From: Hyunsoonleella pacifica
Lineage (GTDB): Bacteria; Bacteroidota; Bacteroidia; Flavobacteriales; Flavobacteriaceae
Direction: 5' to 3'
Assembly (NCBI RefSeq): GCF_004310335.1
Contig: NZ_SIRS01000002.1
Location: forward strand, 558,001 to 622,000
Length of the DNA: 64,000 nucleotides
This document shows, piece after piece, positions 7,724 through 19,400 of the stretch (its first letter is position 1; every line of letters starts with the position of its first letter). Made by a program: the position numbers and the translations under genes. The notes beneath the pieces are model-generated. The model ran no database searches and was not told the DNA's origin. It worked only from the letters and a program-made list of their open reading frames with translations.

Positions 7724-10075
7724 TTACCCTATTACCTCTAACTTAGCAAAACGCAATAATAGCTTTTTATTTCCACCAGATTCAAACTTAATTTCAGCTT
7801 TGGTATCAGCGCCTTTACCTTCAATTTTTAAAACCTCTCCTTTACCGAAGCGTATGTGTTTTACAATGTTTCCAACCGCTAATTTACTATCAAATAAATT
7901 TGAAGCGCCATTACTTGTTTTCGATACAGGTTTTAAGTTTTTTGGTGTGGTAGCTTGAAACTTTTCTGGTGTTTTTCTAGAGACGCCCTTTTTAGGTTGC
8001 AATTGTTTGGCTGGTTTAAATCTAATTTTATTTGGGGACGTTACTTTATTAGGTTCTATATCTCCAAAAATGCTAGCATCAAGCATTGGGTTATAGCGGC
8101 GTTCTTCAATTGGTGTTACAATATCTAAATATTGTTCATCTATTTCTTCGATAAAACGGCTTGGCTCTGCATCAATTAATTTTCCCCAACGGTAGCGTGA
8201 TAGCGCATAAGTTAAATAGGCTTGTTTTTCTGCCCTGGTTAATGCTACATAAAAGAGCCTTCGCTCCTCCTCTAGTTCGCTACGTGTATTCATACTCATA
8301 GCACTAGGAAACAAATCCTCCTCTAAGCCTACTATAAATACATAAGGAAATTCTAATCCTTTGGCTAAATGAATAGTCATTAATGCCACATGGTCACTAT
8401 CACCTTTGTCGTTATCTAAGTCTGTCGCTAAAGCTACATCTTCTAAGAATTCGGCTAAAGCCCCTGTAGCATCGGCAATTTCTTTTTGGCCTTCCACAAA
8501 ATCTTTCATACCATTTAGCAACTCTTCAATATTTTCCATACGAGCTACACCCTCAGGTGTACCATCTTTATTAAATTCTCTTATCAATCCGCTACTTCTA
8601 GTGATGTGTTCTGCTAATTCAAAAACATCAGCAGTTTGATTCATTACTTGGTAGCTTTCAATAAGCGTGGCGAAATTATCAAGTTTTGCTTTAGTGCCTG
8701 AATTGATTTTGACTTCTACCTTATCAAGGTTTTTAATAATATCAAAAATAGGTTTACCATATCCATTTGCAGCTACAACCAATCTATCAACTGTAGTTTG
8801 TCCTATGCCACGAGGCGGAAAATTTATTATGCGTTTTAAAGCCTCTTCATCAGCAGGGTTAATAACTAAGCGTAAATAAGACAATACATCCTTAATTTCT
8901 TTACGCTGATAAAAAGATAGCCCGCCATAAATGCGATACTTTATGTCTCTTTTACGTAATGCATCTTCTATAGCACGCGATTGGGCATTGGTACGATACA
9001 ATACAGCAAAATCCTTATTAGGAATATGCTCTTGCATTTTGGTTTCAAAAATGGTGCTAGCTACATAACGCCCTTCATCCCCATCGGTTAAAGAACGATT
9101 TACTTTTATTTTAGACCCTTCGTCATTAGCTGTCCAAACTATTTTTTCTAGTTTGGTTTGGTTTTTATCTATAATTGAATTTGCAGCATTTACAATATTT
9201 TTAGTGGAACGGTAATTTTGTTCTAATCGAAATACTTTAACATCGTCATAATCTTTCTGAAAATTCAAGATATTATTAATATTTGCACCACGAAACGCAT
9301 AGATACTTTGCGCATCATCTCCTACCACACATATATTTTGAAATTTATCAGATAACGCTCTTACTATTAAGTATTGCGAATGGTTAGTATCTTGATACTC
9401 ATCAACAAGTATATATTTAAATCGATTTTGATATTTAGCCAGTACTTCTGGAAAACGTGTTAATAGTTCATTGGTTTTCAATAGTAAATCATCAAAATCC
9501 ATTGCGCCAGCCTTAAAGCATCGTTCTACATAGGTCTTATAGATATCTCCCATCCTTGGTCGTCTTGCCATAGTATCAGCTTCAATCAATTCTGGATTTT
9601 GAAAATAGGCACGTACAGTAATCAAACTGTTTTTATATGACGAAATTCTAGAACGAATTTGTTTGTATTTGTATATATCCTTATCAAGATTCATTTCCTT
9701 AATAATAGAAGCTATTAATCTATCTGAATCTTGGGTGTCATAAATTGTAAAATTACTTGGATACCCTAACCTATCGGCTTCAATACGCAATATTTTTGCA
9801 AATACAGAGTGAAACGTTCCCATCCAAAGGTTTTTTGCTTCACTAGCTCCCACAATAGATGCAATTCGTTCTTTCATTTCACGAGCTGCTTTATTGGTAA
9901 ATGTAAGCGACAAAATATTAAAAGGATCAATGCCTTTACTCATCATATATGCGATACGATACGTGAGTACTCGCGTTTTTCCAGAACCTGCGCCCGCAAT
10001 TACAATCATAGGGCCATCAATTTGGATGGTAGGTTCTAATTGTGCACTGTTTAATTGATTTAAATATTTTTCCAA
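7724..10075 (-). CDS. ATP-dependent DNA helicase of the UvrD/PcrA type
   Basis: Superfamily 1A 3'-5' helicase acting in excision repair and replication restart. Walker A is AGAGSGKT close to the N-terminus. It is followed by LTFTNKAAREMKERI (motif Ia), DEYQDTNHSQ (motif II), GDDAQSIYAFRGA (motif III), LEQNYRSTKNI (motif IV) and MTIHLAKGLEFPYVF (motif V). The C-terminus has a basic linker and a Tudor-like PcrA tail (VGNIVKHIRFGKGEVLKIEG). The frame is open to an ATG at 10153. I prefer the TTG at 10075 because homologues begin at about EKYLNQLN and the extra 26 residues look unrelated. It converges on the preceding gene with a 5-base gap. Confidence 0.9.
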   Translation of the reverse strand: MEKYLNQLNSAQLEPTIQIDGPMIVIAGAGSGKTRVLTYRIAYMMSKGIDPFNILSLTFTNKAAREMKERIASIVGASEAKNLWMGTFHSVFAKILRIEADRLGYPSNFTIYDTQDSDRLIASIIKEMNLDKDIYKYKQIRSRISSYKNSLITVRAYFQNPELIEADTMARRPRMGDIYKTYVERCFKAGAMDFDDLLLKTNELLTRFPEVLAKYQNRFKYILVDEYQDTNHSQYLIVRALSDKFQNICVVGDDAQSIYAFRGANINNILNFQKDYDDVKVFRLEQNYRSTKNIVNAANSIIDKNQTKLEKIVWTANDEGSKIKVNRSLTDGDEGRYVASTIFETKMQEHIPNKDFAVLYRTNAQSRAIEDALRKRDIKYRIYGGLSFYQRKEIKDVLSYLRLVINPADEEALKRIINFPPRGIGQTTVDRLVVAANGYGKPIFDIIKNLDKVEVKINSGTKAKLDNFATLIESYQVMNQTADVFELAEHITRSSGLIREFNKDGTPEGVARMENIEELLNGMKDFVEGQKEIADATGALAEFLEDVALATDLDNDKGDSDHVALMTIHLAKGLEFPYVFIVGLEEDLFPSAMSMNTRSELEEERRLFYVALTRAEKQAYLTYALSRYRWGKLIDAEPSRFIEEIDEQYLDIVTPIEERRYNPMLDASIFGDIEPNKVTSPNKIRFKPAKQLQPKKGVSRKTPEKFQATTPKNLKPVSKTSNGASNLFDSKLAVGNIVKHIRFGKGEVLKIEGKGADTKAEIKFESGGNKKLLLRFAKLEVIG

Positions 10076-10205
10076 AGTATCCTCTTTTTCAACACGTGAA
10101 AATAACCAATGTTTATGGTATATTAGGTTTGAATTATCAATAATTATAAACAATTCGTCTTAATATATTTTTGAATATCTTTAGGCTTATTTTCAAAATT
10201 AACAC

Positions 10206-11777
10206 ATGGACAACGTTCTAAATTTTTTTTATAATATCCCTTGGTGGTTGTGGATTATTACGGTACTACTAATAATAACTTTACGAGATGTTTTTCAAAA
10301 AAAGCACACTATAATACATAATTTTCCTTTGGTGGGACACCTTAGGTATTGGTTGGAAAGCATAGGGCCAGAAATGCGTCAATATTTTGTGGCAAATAAT
10401 AGGGAGGAATTACCTTTTAATCGTATTGAACGTGGTTGGGTGTATGCTTCATCTAAAAAGGAAAACAATTATGAAGGTTTCGGGACAGATAGAGACATTT
10501 ATGAGCATCAGCATATTTTTATAAATAATGCCATGATGCCTTTTAAAATGGAAGAAAATCATCCAAATATAACTGATAGTACATTTCTTCCTTGTGCCAA
10601 GGTTATTGGGGCTTATAATAAGAGAAAAAAACCATATAGACCAGCTTCTATTATTAATGTGTCTGCAATGAGCTATGGCTCATTATCATCAAAAGCTATT
10701 GAGTCATTAAATAAAGGTGTAAACATGGCTGATGCCTATCATAACACAGGAGAGGGAGGATTGTCTCCTTACCATAGTAATGGAGGAGATGTTATGTTTC
10801 ATTTTGGAACTGGATATTTTGGAGTGAGATCGAAAGATGGTGGGTTTTCAATGGAGAAAATGGTAAAATTAGTTGAAGATAATCCCTTTGTAAGAGCTAT
10901 TGAAGTAAAATTGTCCCAAGGTGCTAAACCTGGTAAAGGTGGTGTATTGCCTGGCAAAAAAATAACAAAGGAAATAGCAGGTATTAGAGGTGTTGAAGTT
11001 AGTAAAACAGTACTCTCTCCTCCTACTCATAAAGCATTTTCAAATGTGCCTGAAATGGTAAATTTTATAGAAGATATTGCTGAAAACACAGGTTTACCTG
11101 TGGGAATAAAAGCGGCAATTGGAAAATTAGAACAATGGGAAGAATTGGCTGATTTAATGCTAAAAACTGGAAAAGGCCCTGATTTTATTACAATTGATGG
11201 TGGTGAAGGTGGTACTGGTGCTGCGCCTCCAAGTTTTGCAGACCATGTGTCTTTACCTTGGGTTTATGGTTTTGCTGATATTTATAGATTATTTAAATCT
11301 AAAGGCCTTACTGAGCGTGTTGTTTTTATAGGAAGTGGAAAATTAGGGTTCCCAGCTAAAGCAGCTATGGCTTTTGCTATGGGCGTAGATTGTATTAATG
11401 TAGCAAGAGAAGCTATGTTGAGTATTGGCTGTATTCAAGCACAAATTTGTCATACAAACCGCTGCCCAACAGGTATTGCTACTCAAAGTAAATGGTTGCA
11501 AAATGGTATTGATACGTCTTTAAAATCGGTACGACTTGCGCAATATTTTAAGACCTTTAGAAAAGAACTCATCGAAATTACGCATGCTGCGGGATATGAG
11601 CACCCATGTCAATTTAGAATGAGTGATATTGAAATGAATGTAGATGACCATAATTTATCTAAAAAGTTGGATAAAGCCTATATGTATAACAAAGCAATTG
11701 TGCCTTTTGAAAGCATGCAACATCTGAAAGATTGCGTATATTTGGGAGGTACTGAAAAAGTCCAAAAATCTAATTAG
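10206..11777 (+). CDS. FMN-binding glutamate synthase-like protein, membrane-anchored
   Basis: A 523-residue protein with a hydrophobic N-terminal anchor (WWLWIITVLLIITL). It has the FMN-binding barrel of the large glutamate synthase subunit: INVSAMSYGSLS, the long central barrel, the phosphate-binding FITIDGGEGGTGAAP near residue 333, and the cysteine-rich CHTNRCPTGIATQ near 415, which in GOGAT belongs to the 3Fe-4S cluster. The N-terminal glutaminase and the C-terminal GXGXG domain of GltB are missing, and no GltD is nearby. It is thus the stand-alone GltB2-like form, whose reaction is not settled. A small membrane-anchored gene follows after 14 bases. Confidence 0.87.
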   Translation: MDNVLNFFYNIPWWLWIITVLLIITLRDVFQKKHTIIHNFPLVGHLRYWLESIGPEMRQYFVANNREELPFNRIERGWVYASSKKENNYEGFGTDRDIYEHQHIFINNAMMPFKMEENHPNITDSTFLPCAKVIGAYNKRKKPYRPASIINVSAMSYGSLSSKAIESLNKGVNMADAYHNTGEGGLSPYHSNGGDVMFHFGTGYFGVRSKDGGFSMEKMVKLVEDNPFVRAIEVKLSQGAKPGKGGVLPGKKITKEIAGIRGVEVSKTVLSPPTHKAFSNVPEMVNFIEDIAENTGLPVGIKAAIGKLEQWEELADLMLKTGKGPDFITIDGGEGGTGAAPPSFADHVSLPWVYGFADIYRLFKSKGLTERVVFIGSGKLGFPAKAAMAFAMGVDCINVAREAMLSIGCIQAQICHTNRCPTGIATQSKWLQNGIDTSLKSVRLAQYFKTFRKELIEITHAAGYEHPCQFRMSDIEMNVDDHNLSKKLDKAYMYNKAIVPFESMQHLKDCVYLGGTEKVQKSN

Positions 11778-11791
11778 TCAAGTTCTCAATT

Positions 11792-12313
11792 ATGGATTCA
11801 AGCAGAATTATAGATTTGTTTTTATTTACACTTCCATCGTTAATAACAGGAGTAATAGCTTATTATTTTTTTCAAACTCATACCAAAAATGAAGATGGTA
11901 GAAGGCGTTTTCTTTTAAAAAAGGATTTGCAAACCACATCATTACCTTTGCGTTTACAAGCTTACGAACGGTTAACCTTATTTTTGGAACGTATTTCACC
12001 AAATAAATTACTTTTACGTGTTAAGCCAACATCTTCTAATAAAGAGGATTACGAATCCTTATTGATACAAAGCATTCAACAAGAGATGGAGCATAATTTA
12101 ACACAACAAATTTATGTTAGCGAAAAGTGTTGGAGTGTTATAAGTACAGCAAAAGCTGCTACAGTACAATTAATTAGAAAAGCAAATTTATCTGATAAAA
12201 CAGATTCCGCAGATAAACTTCGTGAGGTTATTTTAACAGAAATGATGGAACGTCATTCTCCTAGTGATGCTGCAATTTCAATTTTAAAAGAAGAGGTTAG
12301 GGAGTTGTGGTAG
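11792..12313 (+). CDS. Membrane-anchored hypothetical protein
   Basis: A 173-residue protein with one N-terminal transmembrane segment (LFLFTLPSLITGVIAYYFF). It is followed by a charged, helical cytoplasmic part that begins with LLKKDLQTTSLPLRLQAYERL and ends in LREVILTEMMERHSPSDAAISILKEEVRELW. I do not recognise a named domain; the pattern is one I associate with conserved Bacteroidota hypothetical proteins. It probably shares a transcript with the glutamate synthase-like gene 14 bases upstream. Its last 17 bases overlap the end of the convergent patatin gene. Confidence 0.7.
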   Translation: MDSSRIIDLFLFTLPSLITGVIAYYFFQTHTKNEDGRRRFLLKKDLQTTSLPLRLQAYERLTLFLERISPNKLLLRVKPTSSNKEDYESLLIQSIQQEMEHNLTQQIYVSEKCWSVISTAKAATVQLIRKANLSDKTDSADKLREVILTEMMERHSPSDAAISILKEEVRELW

Positions 12314-13229
12314 ACTCATCATCAAAGCGTAATTCATTAGATTTTGCTTGTTCGCATTTATTTTTAGCATAATCCCAACCTTGTTGCCACCAAGAAGTCA
12401 TCAGTTTTTTATTAAAAATCAATGAGTTTTCTGTCAGTTTAGAGGGGGTATAGTATAAGTTAAGTTCTACACCTTTATTCTTTGCAGCTAATTTTCCAAT
12501 GGTAATATCATTACGTTCTATTTGATCTGAAAGGTGTCCAAATAGATTAATAAGTAACGAGAAAGGATTCTTCCCTAAAACCTTATTATACTCCATACTT
12601 TCAGATTCTAAAACAATGGCGTCCACTTGAGTAGCACCTCTTAGAATTGCCTCCCTAATAGGGATTACGCAACCTAAACCACCGTCAGCATATTCAAATC
12701 CATTCTTCTTGACTAAAGACATAAATGGGATGTAATTGCAAGAAATCCATATCCATTCACAAAATTCATCATAGCTATAATCTTTAATAGACTTATACTC
12801 TACTCTGTTTTTTGAAAGATTAGAAACCGTTACAACTACATCATCTTTTGTTGCTTTAATTTTTTCATATTCCGCTTTGGTAAGGTGTTTTTTAATATGA
12901 CGCTTTAAAGCTTTACTTTCTCCAAAAGTTCGTTTCATTTTTATAAACTGCCAAAGCGTATTAATAAAATCTATAGAAACAAATTCTCGTTTTCCTTTTT
13001 TTCTTATGGTAAAAGGGTTTGTACTAAAAATATCGTTTTGATTAACATTGGTATACACATGATAAATTTTATCAATTTCTCCTGCGGCAAGATGAGGTAC
13101 TAATAGACTACCGGTAGATGTACCTAAAAACATATCATAATCACGTCCCTCAACTTCCATTAAATATTGAGCAACACCTCCAGCATAAGCGCCTTTACTT
13201 CCTCCTCCTGATATAACTAAGGCTTTCAT
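12297..13229 (-). CDS. Patatin-like phospholipase family protein
   Basis: Predicted lipid acyl hydrolase with a Ser-Asp dyad. From ATG 13229 the protein has 310 residues and begins MKALVISGGGSKGAYAGG, so the oxyanion motif GGGSKG lies near residue 8. The nucleophile elbow GTSTGS is near 39, and the aspartate is in YADGGLG near 181. All key residues are intact. The frame is open to an ATG at 13346, but the extra 39 residues are a poor hydrophobic stretch and homologues begin at the SGGGSKG strand. No signal peptide is visible from the chosen start, so it is probably cytosolic or peripherally membrane-bound. It overlaps the preceding convergent gene by 17 bases. Confidence 0.87.
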   Translation of the reverse strand: MKALVISGGGSKGAYAGGVAQYLMEVEGRDYDMFLGTSTGSLLVPHLAAGEIDKIYHVYTNVNQNDIFSTNPFTIRKKGKREFVSIDFINTLWQFIKMKRTFGESKALKRHIKKHLTKAEYEKIKATKDDVVVTVSNLSKNRVEYKSIKDYSYDEFCEWIWISCNYIPFMSLVKKNGFEYADGGLGCVIPIREAILRGATQVDAIVLESESMEYNKVLGKNPFSLLINLFGHLSDQIERNDITIGKLAAKNKGVELNLYYTPSKLTENSLIFNKKLMTSWWQQGWDYAKNKCEQAKSNELRFDDESTTTP

Positions 13230-13410
13230 AAAAATTATTTGCGCATAAATATAGTGAATAAGACCAGACTCAAACATTAATGTAGAGTAAATAATAATTA
13301 GAATACCTAACGATATGTATTTTAAAGAGAAAAAGCACGTTATCACGAAATTTTAAACATAAGCTAAAAAGAATATATATTTTAGTAGGGCTATTAACCT
13401 AACTTTTACC

Positions 13411-16400
13411 ATGCTAAAGAAATCCATTCTTGTTGCATTATTTTCTATTGTAATAATTGCATCGCTATTTGCTTTAAAGCATACGAATCCTGTTTTTCAA
13501 TATACATACAAAAGCTCTAATTCTTTTTTACCGCCTTCTGCATCTATTTCAGGCACAACAGAAGTGTGTTTGAATAGCAGCCCAAATCCAGAAATTACGT
13601 TTACAGGTTCTGGAGGTGCAGCGCCTTATACCTTTACATATACCATAAATGGAGGAGGCAATTTAACCATTTCCACTGTTGGTGCTAGCAGTAGTATAGA
13701 TCTACCCGTAAGTACAAATACAGCAGGAACATTCATCTACAGATTGGTCTCTGTTGAAGATAATACTGGAGATACCGATACAGCCAGTGGTGCCGCCACT
13801 ATAACTGTAAATACCCTTCCAACAGTAGATTTTACATTTGATAATAATGCAGCGTGCTCAGGTATAGCGGTAAACTTTACACCATCGGCTACAGGTAATG
13901 GCCCCTTTAGTTATAATTGGAGTTTTGGGGATGGAGACACATCTTCAAGCAACAATCCCTCTCATGTTTTTGAATCTCTTGGGTGTGGTAATCAAATTTT
14001 TAATGTTACACTTACCGTTACTGATGATAATGGGTGTACTGCATCTGTGACAAGACCTGTAACAGTGCAGCAAAAACCCTTGTTGGAATTTAGGGATGTT
14101 GATAGTCCTTTTGACCCATTTAACAATTGTGGTAATAACACCACAGATCCTTCTTATACCATTAATGTTGACATTAGTAATGTTTCTCCTTGCGTTAACT
14201 CGTATGATGTAGATTGGGGAGATGGCAGTGCAGTAGAAACAGGTGTTACTTTTCCAGCAACACATACTTATACGCAATTGGGTTCTTTTAACATGGAGAT
14301 AACTGGAAGAGGCACAAATTGTGATAATACAGTAACGTATTTAATTAAAAATTCCAGTAACCCTACAGGAGCTATAGTAAACCCTGGTAATACGGTAAAT
14401 TTATGTACTCCTGTAGATCCTATTGAATTTGCTATAGGTTCTTGGGCAACTAACCCACCTGATACAAATTATCAAGTAGATTTTGGAGATGGTACGTTTG
14501 AAAGTTATACACAAGCACAGTTAGAGGCTTCCACATATTTTAATGCTGCAGACCCCGTAAATTCACAAGATTTCCCTATTCCTCATACCTACACGGAAAC
14601 GAGCTGTCCTTTAAGTTATACTGTGTTTTTATCGATTACAACATCTTGTGGGCAAACTAATTTAACTGCTGGGCCTATTATTATATTGCGAAGGCCTGTT
14701 GTGGATTTTGAAGATCCTCCGATAAGTTGCGTTAACACTCCTGTGCAATTTGTAAATACCTCATTAGATGGATTTAGCAATAATTGTAGTGTTAATGATG
14801 GTTACTTTTGGGATTTTGGAGATGGTACCACATCAACCAATAGAGATCCTTCTCACATATACACAGCACCCGGCACTTATACCGTTTCGTTATATGCTGA
14901 AAATTCTTGTGGTGTAACTAATACTGTTACCAAAGATATTTGTATTGAATCTGATTTAACCACAGCCTTTACTTTAGATACCAATAACGGCTGTACGGCT
15001 TTAAATGTTCAGGCTACTAACACTACAGACTTAAGCAATAGTTGTGGTGGTGTAACGTATTTATGGGAAGTAGCCCATACTTCTGGGTTTTGTAATACTG
15101 GTATTGCCTCATGGAGCTTTACAAACGGTACGGATGAAAATTCTGCGTCACCCTCGTTTGAATTTAATAGTTCAGGAACTTATACATTAACCTTAACTAC
15201 TACCAATACCTGTGGTAGCAGTACTATTTCTGAAACTGTAGAAGTAAAACAACCTCCTACAGTTGTTATTAATAGTATTCCTGATTTTTGTGGAACAGCT
15301 TCCATTACACCAGTAGCCAATGTAGATACTTGTGCTCCAGCTTCTGAGACAATAACCTATAATTGGAGTTTCCCTGGAGGAACACCAGCTACTGTAACTA
15401 CACTAAATCCTGGGACTATAACATACAATACTCCGGGAAACTATCAAATTACATTTAGTGTGACTTCGAGTTGCGGTACTACTACCGATACCGAAGATTT
15501 TGTTATAAACGAAATCCCTACAATTACCAATACGGATTTAACGCAAACTATTTGTTCTGGAACAGAAACTAGCGAAGTGGTTTTAACTTCCGATATTTCT
15601 GGGACAACCTATAATTGGACCGCTACGGCTCCTGCAGGGGTAAGTGGTTTTATTGCTAATGCTACCACCAATATAATACCAGTACAAACACTATTTAATA
15701 CTAATACGACTTCAGAAGATGTTACGTTTACAGTAACACCATCAAATGGGACTTGTGATGGTGCTTCAGTAAATATTGTGATTACAGTTGATCCCGCACC
15801 ACAGTTTACCAGTCAGCCTCAAGATGAAACTATTTGTTTAAACGGTACTGTTTCGCCTTTAACGGTAAGTGTTAACGGTCCGGGAACACCATCTTACCAA
15901 TGGTATAGTAATACTGTAGATAATACCACAACAGGAACAGCTATTGCAGGAGAGACAACTGCATCCTATACTCCACCAAATGCTACTATTGGTGTTGTTT
16001 ATTATTATGTTACGGTCTCATTTACGTCAGGAGCTGGTTGTAACGAGATTACATCAAACACCTCTCGAGTTGAAGTTGTAGAAAGTATACAAATAGACTC
16101 AAACCCAATAACAACCCAAAGTGTATGTGTGGATGGTGCTGTGAACACTGATTTGGTTGTAACACACTCAGGAGGCACTGGCACCATTACTTATCAATGG
16201 TATTCCAATACTACAAATACAAATACTGGAGGTACTATTATTCCTGGAGCTACAGCAGCTACATATGCTCCACCTGCTTTTACAGTTTCTGGTAGTTATT
16301 ATTTTTATGTAATAATTACTGTAAGCGGCAGTGGGTGTTCGCCAATTACAAGCGATGTTTCGGAAGTTGTTGTGGCAGATGATCCTATTATAACCTCACA

Positions 16401-19400
16401 ACCTTTAATTTCCCAAGAGTTATGCCAAGGTACGGTGCCCCAAGATTTAGAAATTACTGCTTCTGGCGGTATAGGCTCAGGGTATTCATACCAGTGGTAT
16501 AGCAATACCACCAATACCAATACAGGAGGTACAGCCATTCCTGGTGAGACAAGTGCCATATTTACACCACCAACCAATACCGTGGGAACGCTATACTATT
16601 ATGTAGTTGTTACTGAAAATGAACCTGGGTGTAGTGTTACGAGTCAAACATCAGAAGTTATCATAAATGCTGCTCCAGCTTTTACCAGTCAGCCTCTTTC
16701 TGAGACCATTTGTTTTGGCAATACGTTTAACACGTTGTCTGTAGCGTTTGCCAACGGCGTAGGAACACCTACATATCAATGGTACAGTAACACTGTAAAC
16801 AACAACACAACTGGAACTGCTATCGCAGGAGAAACCACCAATACTTATACACCACCTTCAGGAACTATAGGTACTGTATATTATTATGCCGTGATAACAT
16901 TTTCTTCAGGAGGGTGTTCTGAAATTGTTTCTCAAGTTTCTGAGCAAACAGTTAATGAAACCCCAAATATTGGTAATACATCTACTATAATCTGTAGTGG
17001 TACATCTTTTAATATTACTCCCGATAGTTCTGGAGGAGATATTGCACCTGTGGGGACTACTTACACATGGGCAAATCCTGTTGTTAATTCAATAGGGACA
17101 ATTACAGGAGCATCTCAACAGTTAACGCCCCAAAATACTATTAGCCAGACATTAACCAACACAACAACAACGCCTTCTACCGTTACTTATACAGTAACCC
17201 CAACCCTTGGCATATGTGTAGGTAATACTTTTGAGATTGTAGTTACGGTTAACCCTTCTATAACCATTACTGCATCACAAACCAATAGCCTATGTTATTT
17301 AGATAATGGAGGTGCTTTAGAGATAGATATCACTGGAGGCGTACCATTTAGTTCAGGTGTGCCCTATCAAATAAACTGGACAGGACCTAATAGTTTTGTA
17401 AGTACTGATGAAGATATATTTAATTTAGCTCCTGGAGCTTACACGGTTTCAATTCTAGACGATGGTGGTTGCCCATACAATGAAACATTTACTATAACAG
17501 AACCTGATGAATTAGTTTTTAGCAACATAGACTTTGATCCTGAAACGATCTCGTGTTTTCAAGCTGATGATGGAGAAATTGAAATTGATGTATCTGGAGG
17601 TACTGCGCCTTATACATATAGCTGGACAAGAAATGGTACATCTTTTAGCTCTGATGAAGACTTATCTAATCTGTTACCAGGAACTTATATTTTAACAGTT
17701 GTTGATGCTAACAATTGTAGCCCGATTACTGAAAGTTTCGATATTATAGAACCACCTGAACTACAAGCAAGTTTAGATACAAAAGTTGATGTGATTTGTT
17801 TTGGTGAGGCTGCTGGAGCAATAAATATAGACGTTACTGGAGGAAGACCCTTTGAAAATTCCCCAGGTATTTTTACTTATACGTATAGTTGGTCAGGTCC
17901 CAATGGTTTTGCGAGTACAAACCAAAATTTAACAGGGTTATTTGCTGGAACCTACAATGTAACAGTAACAGATAGGTCGGGCTGTATAGATGACTTGGAG
18001 GTTATAGTTAACCAAACAGATGAAATTATTATTGATTATACGGCAACAGAAATAGAATGTTATAACGATAATGATGCGTCTATTACTATAAATTCTATAA
18101 CAGGTGGAAATGCCCCTTACACTATAGCTTGGAGTAATTTGGGCTCTGGAATGGTGCAAAACAATCTTTCTCCGGGTAACTATGTTATTACGGTTACTGA
18201 TGCTACCAACTGTGTTAAGCAAGAAACTGTGGTTATTGACTCTCCTCCTGTTTTCAGGATTAATCCACAAGTATCAAATGTCTCCTGTTTTGGAGAAAAT
18301 GATGCAAGAATTATACTTAACCTGGAAGGCGGTATAGCACCTATCAATCTTGTTTGGGATGATGACCCTTCTGCTGGTGTAGAACGCAATAACATTGGAC
18401 TTGGAACATATACAGTTACCATAACAGATAGTAAGCCTTGCGTTATTACAGAAACATTTGTAATTACAGAACCTGATCCTTTAGTTATTTCTGGAACAAA
18501 AACTGATGCCTTGGATTGTGATGATGCTAATAGTGGTTCTATCAACGCAATAATTACAGGTGGCTCCTTACCACTAACCTACCAATGGTCTAACGGCGCA
18601 ACTACAGAAGATTTAAGTAATATCCCTCCAGGAAACTACACATTAAATATTGTAGATGCCAACGGATGTGAAATATCAGAAGACTTTAGTATTAATCGTT
18701 TTGAGCCTCTAGCCTTAGATGTTGAAGTGATAACAAATCATAATTGCGACACAAGGGTTGTAGAACAATCTTTTATTGCCAATCCAAGCGGTGGTGTTCC
18801 TCCCTATCAGATTAGTTGGTCTAGTGGAACGATAACAGGTGCAAATAACGAAATAATGCAAACAGATACCAATGGATTAGTAGCTGTTGATATCACTGAT
18901 GCGTTGGGCTGTAGTAATACATTTTCTTACAATGTAGATATACCTGTTTTGGGAGACGCCGATTTTACTGTTTCTGCAGAGGCATTTGATACCTTTGGTT
19001 TTTATTCTATTGAAGACCCCATTCAATTTACAAATACAGCAATAGGAAGTTTTGTTAGTGTTTCATGGGATTTTGGAGATGGCACTTTTTCAAATGAAGA
19101 AAACCCTGTACATACCTACAAGGCTGTTGGGACTTATGAGATAATCCAAACCGTAGTGTATCCCTTTGATTGTGTTTATACTAAAACCATTAGTCTTGAA
19201 ATACAAAAAGGCTACAGCTTAATTATGCCTAATGCATTCACTCCAAACAATGATGACTTAAACGATTACTTCTTACCAGCACAAATAGCATTATCTAGTT
19301 TAAAATTAGAGATTTATAATACTTGGGGGAGCATGGTGTATTCTGAAGAAGACGATGAGAATATTGAAGGCTGGGATGGTAAAATAAAAGGCGATCCTGC

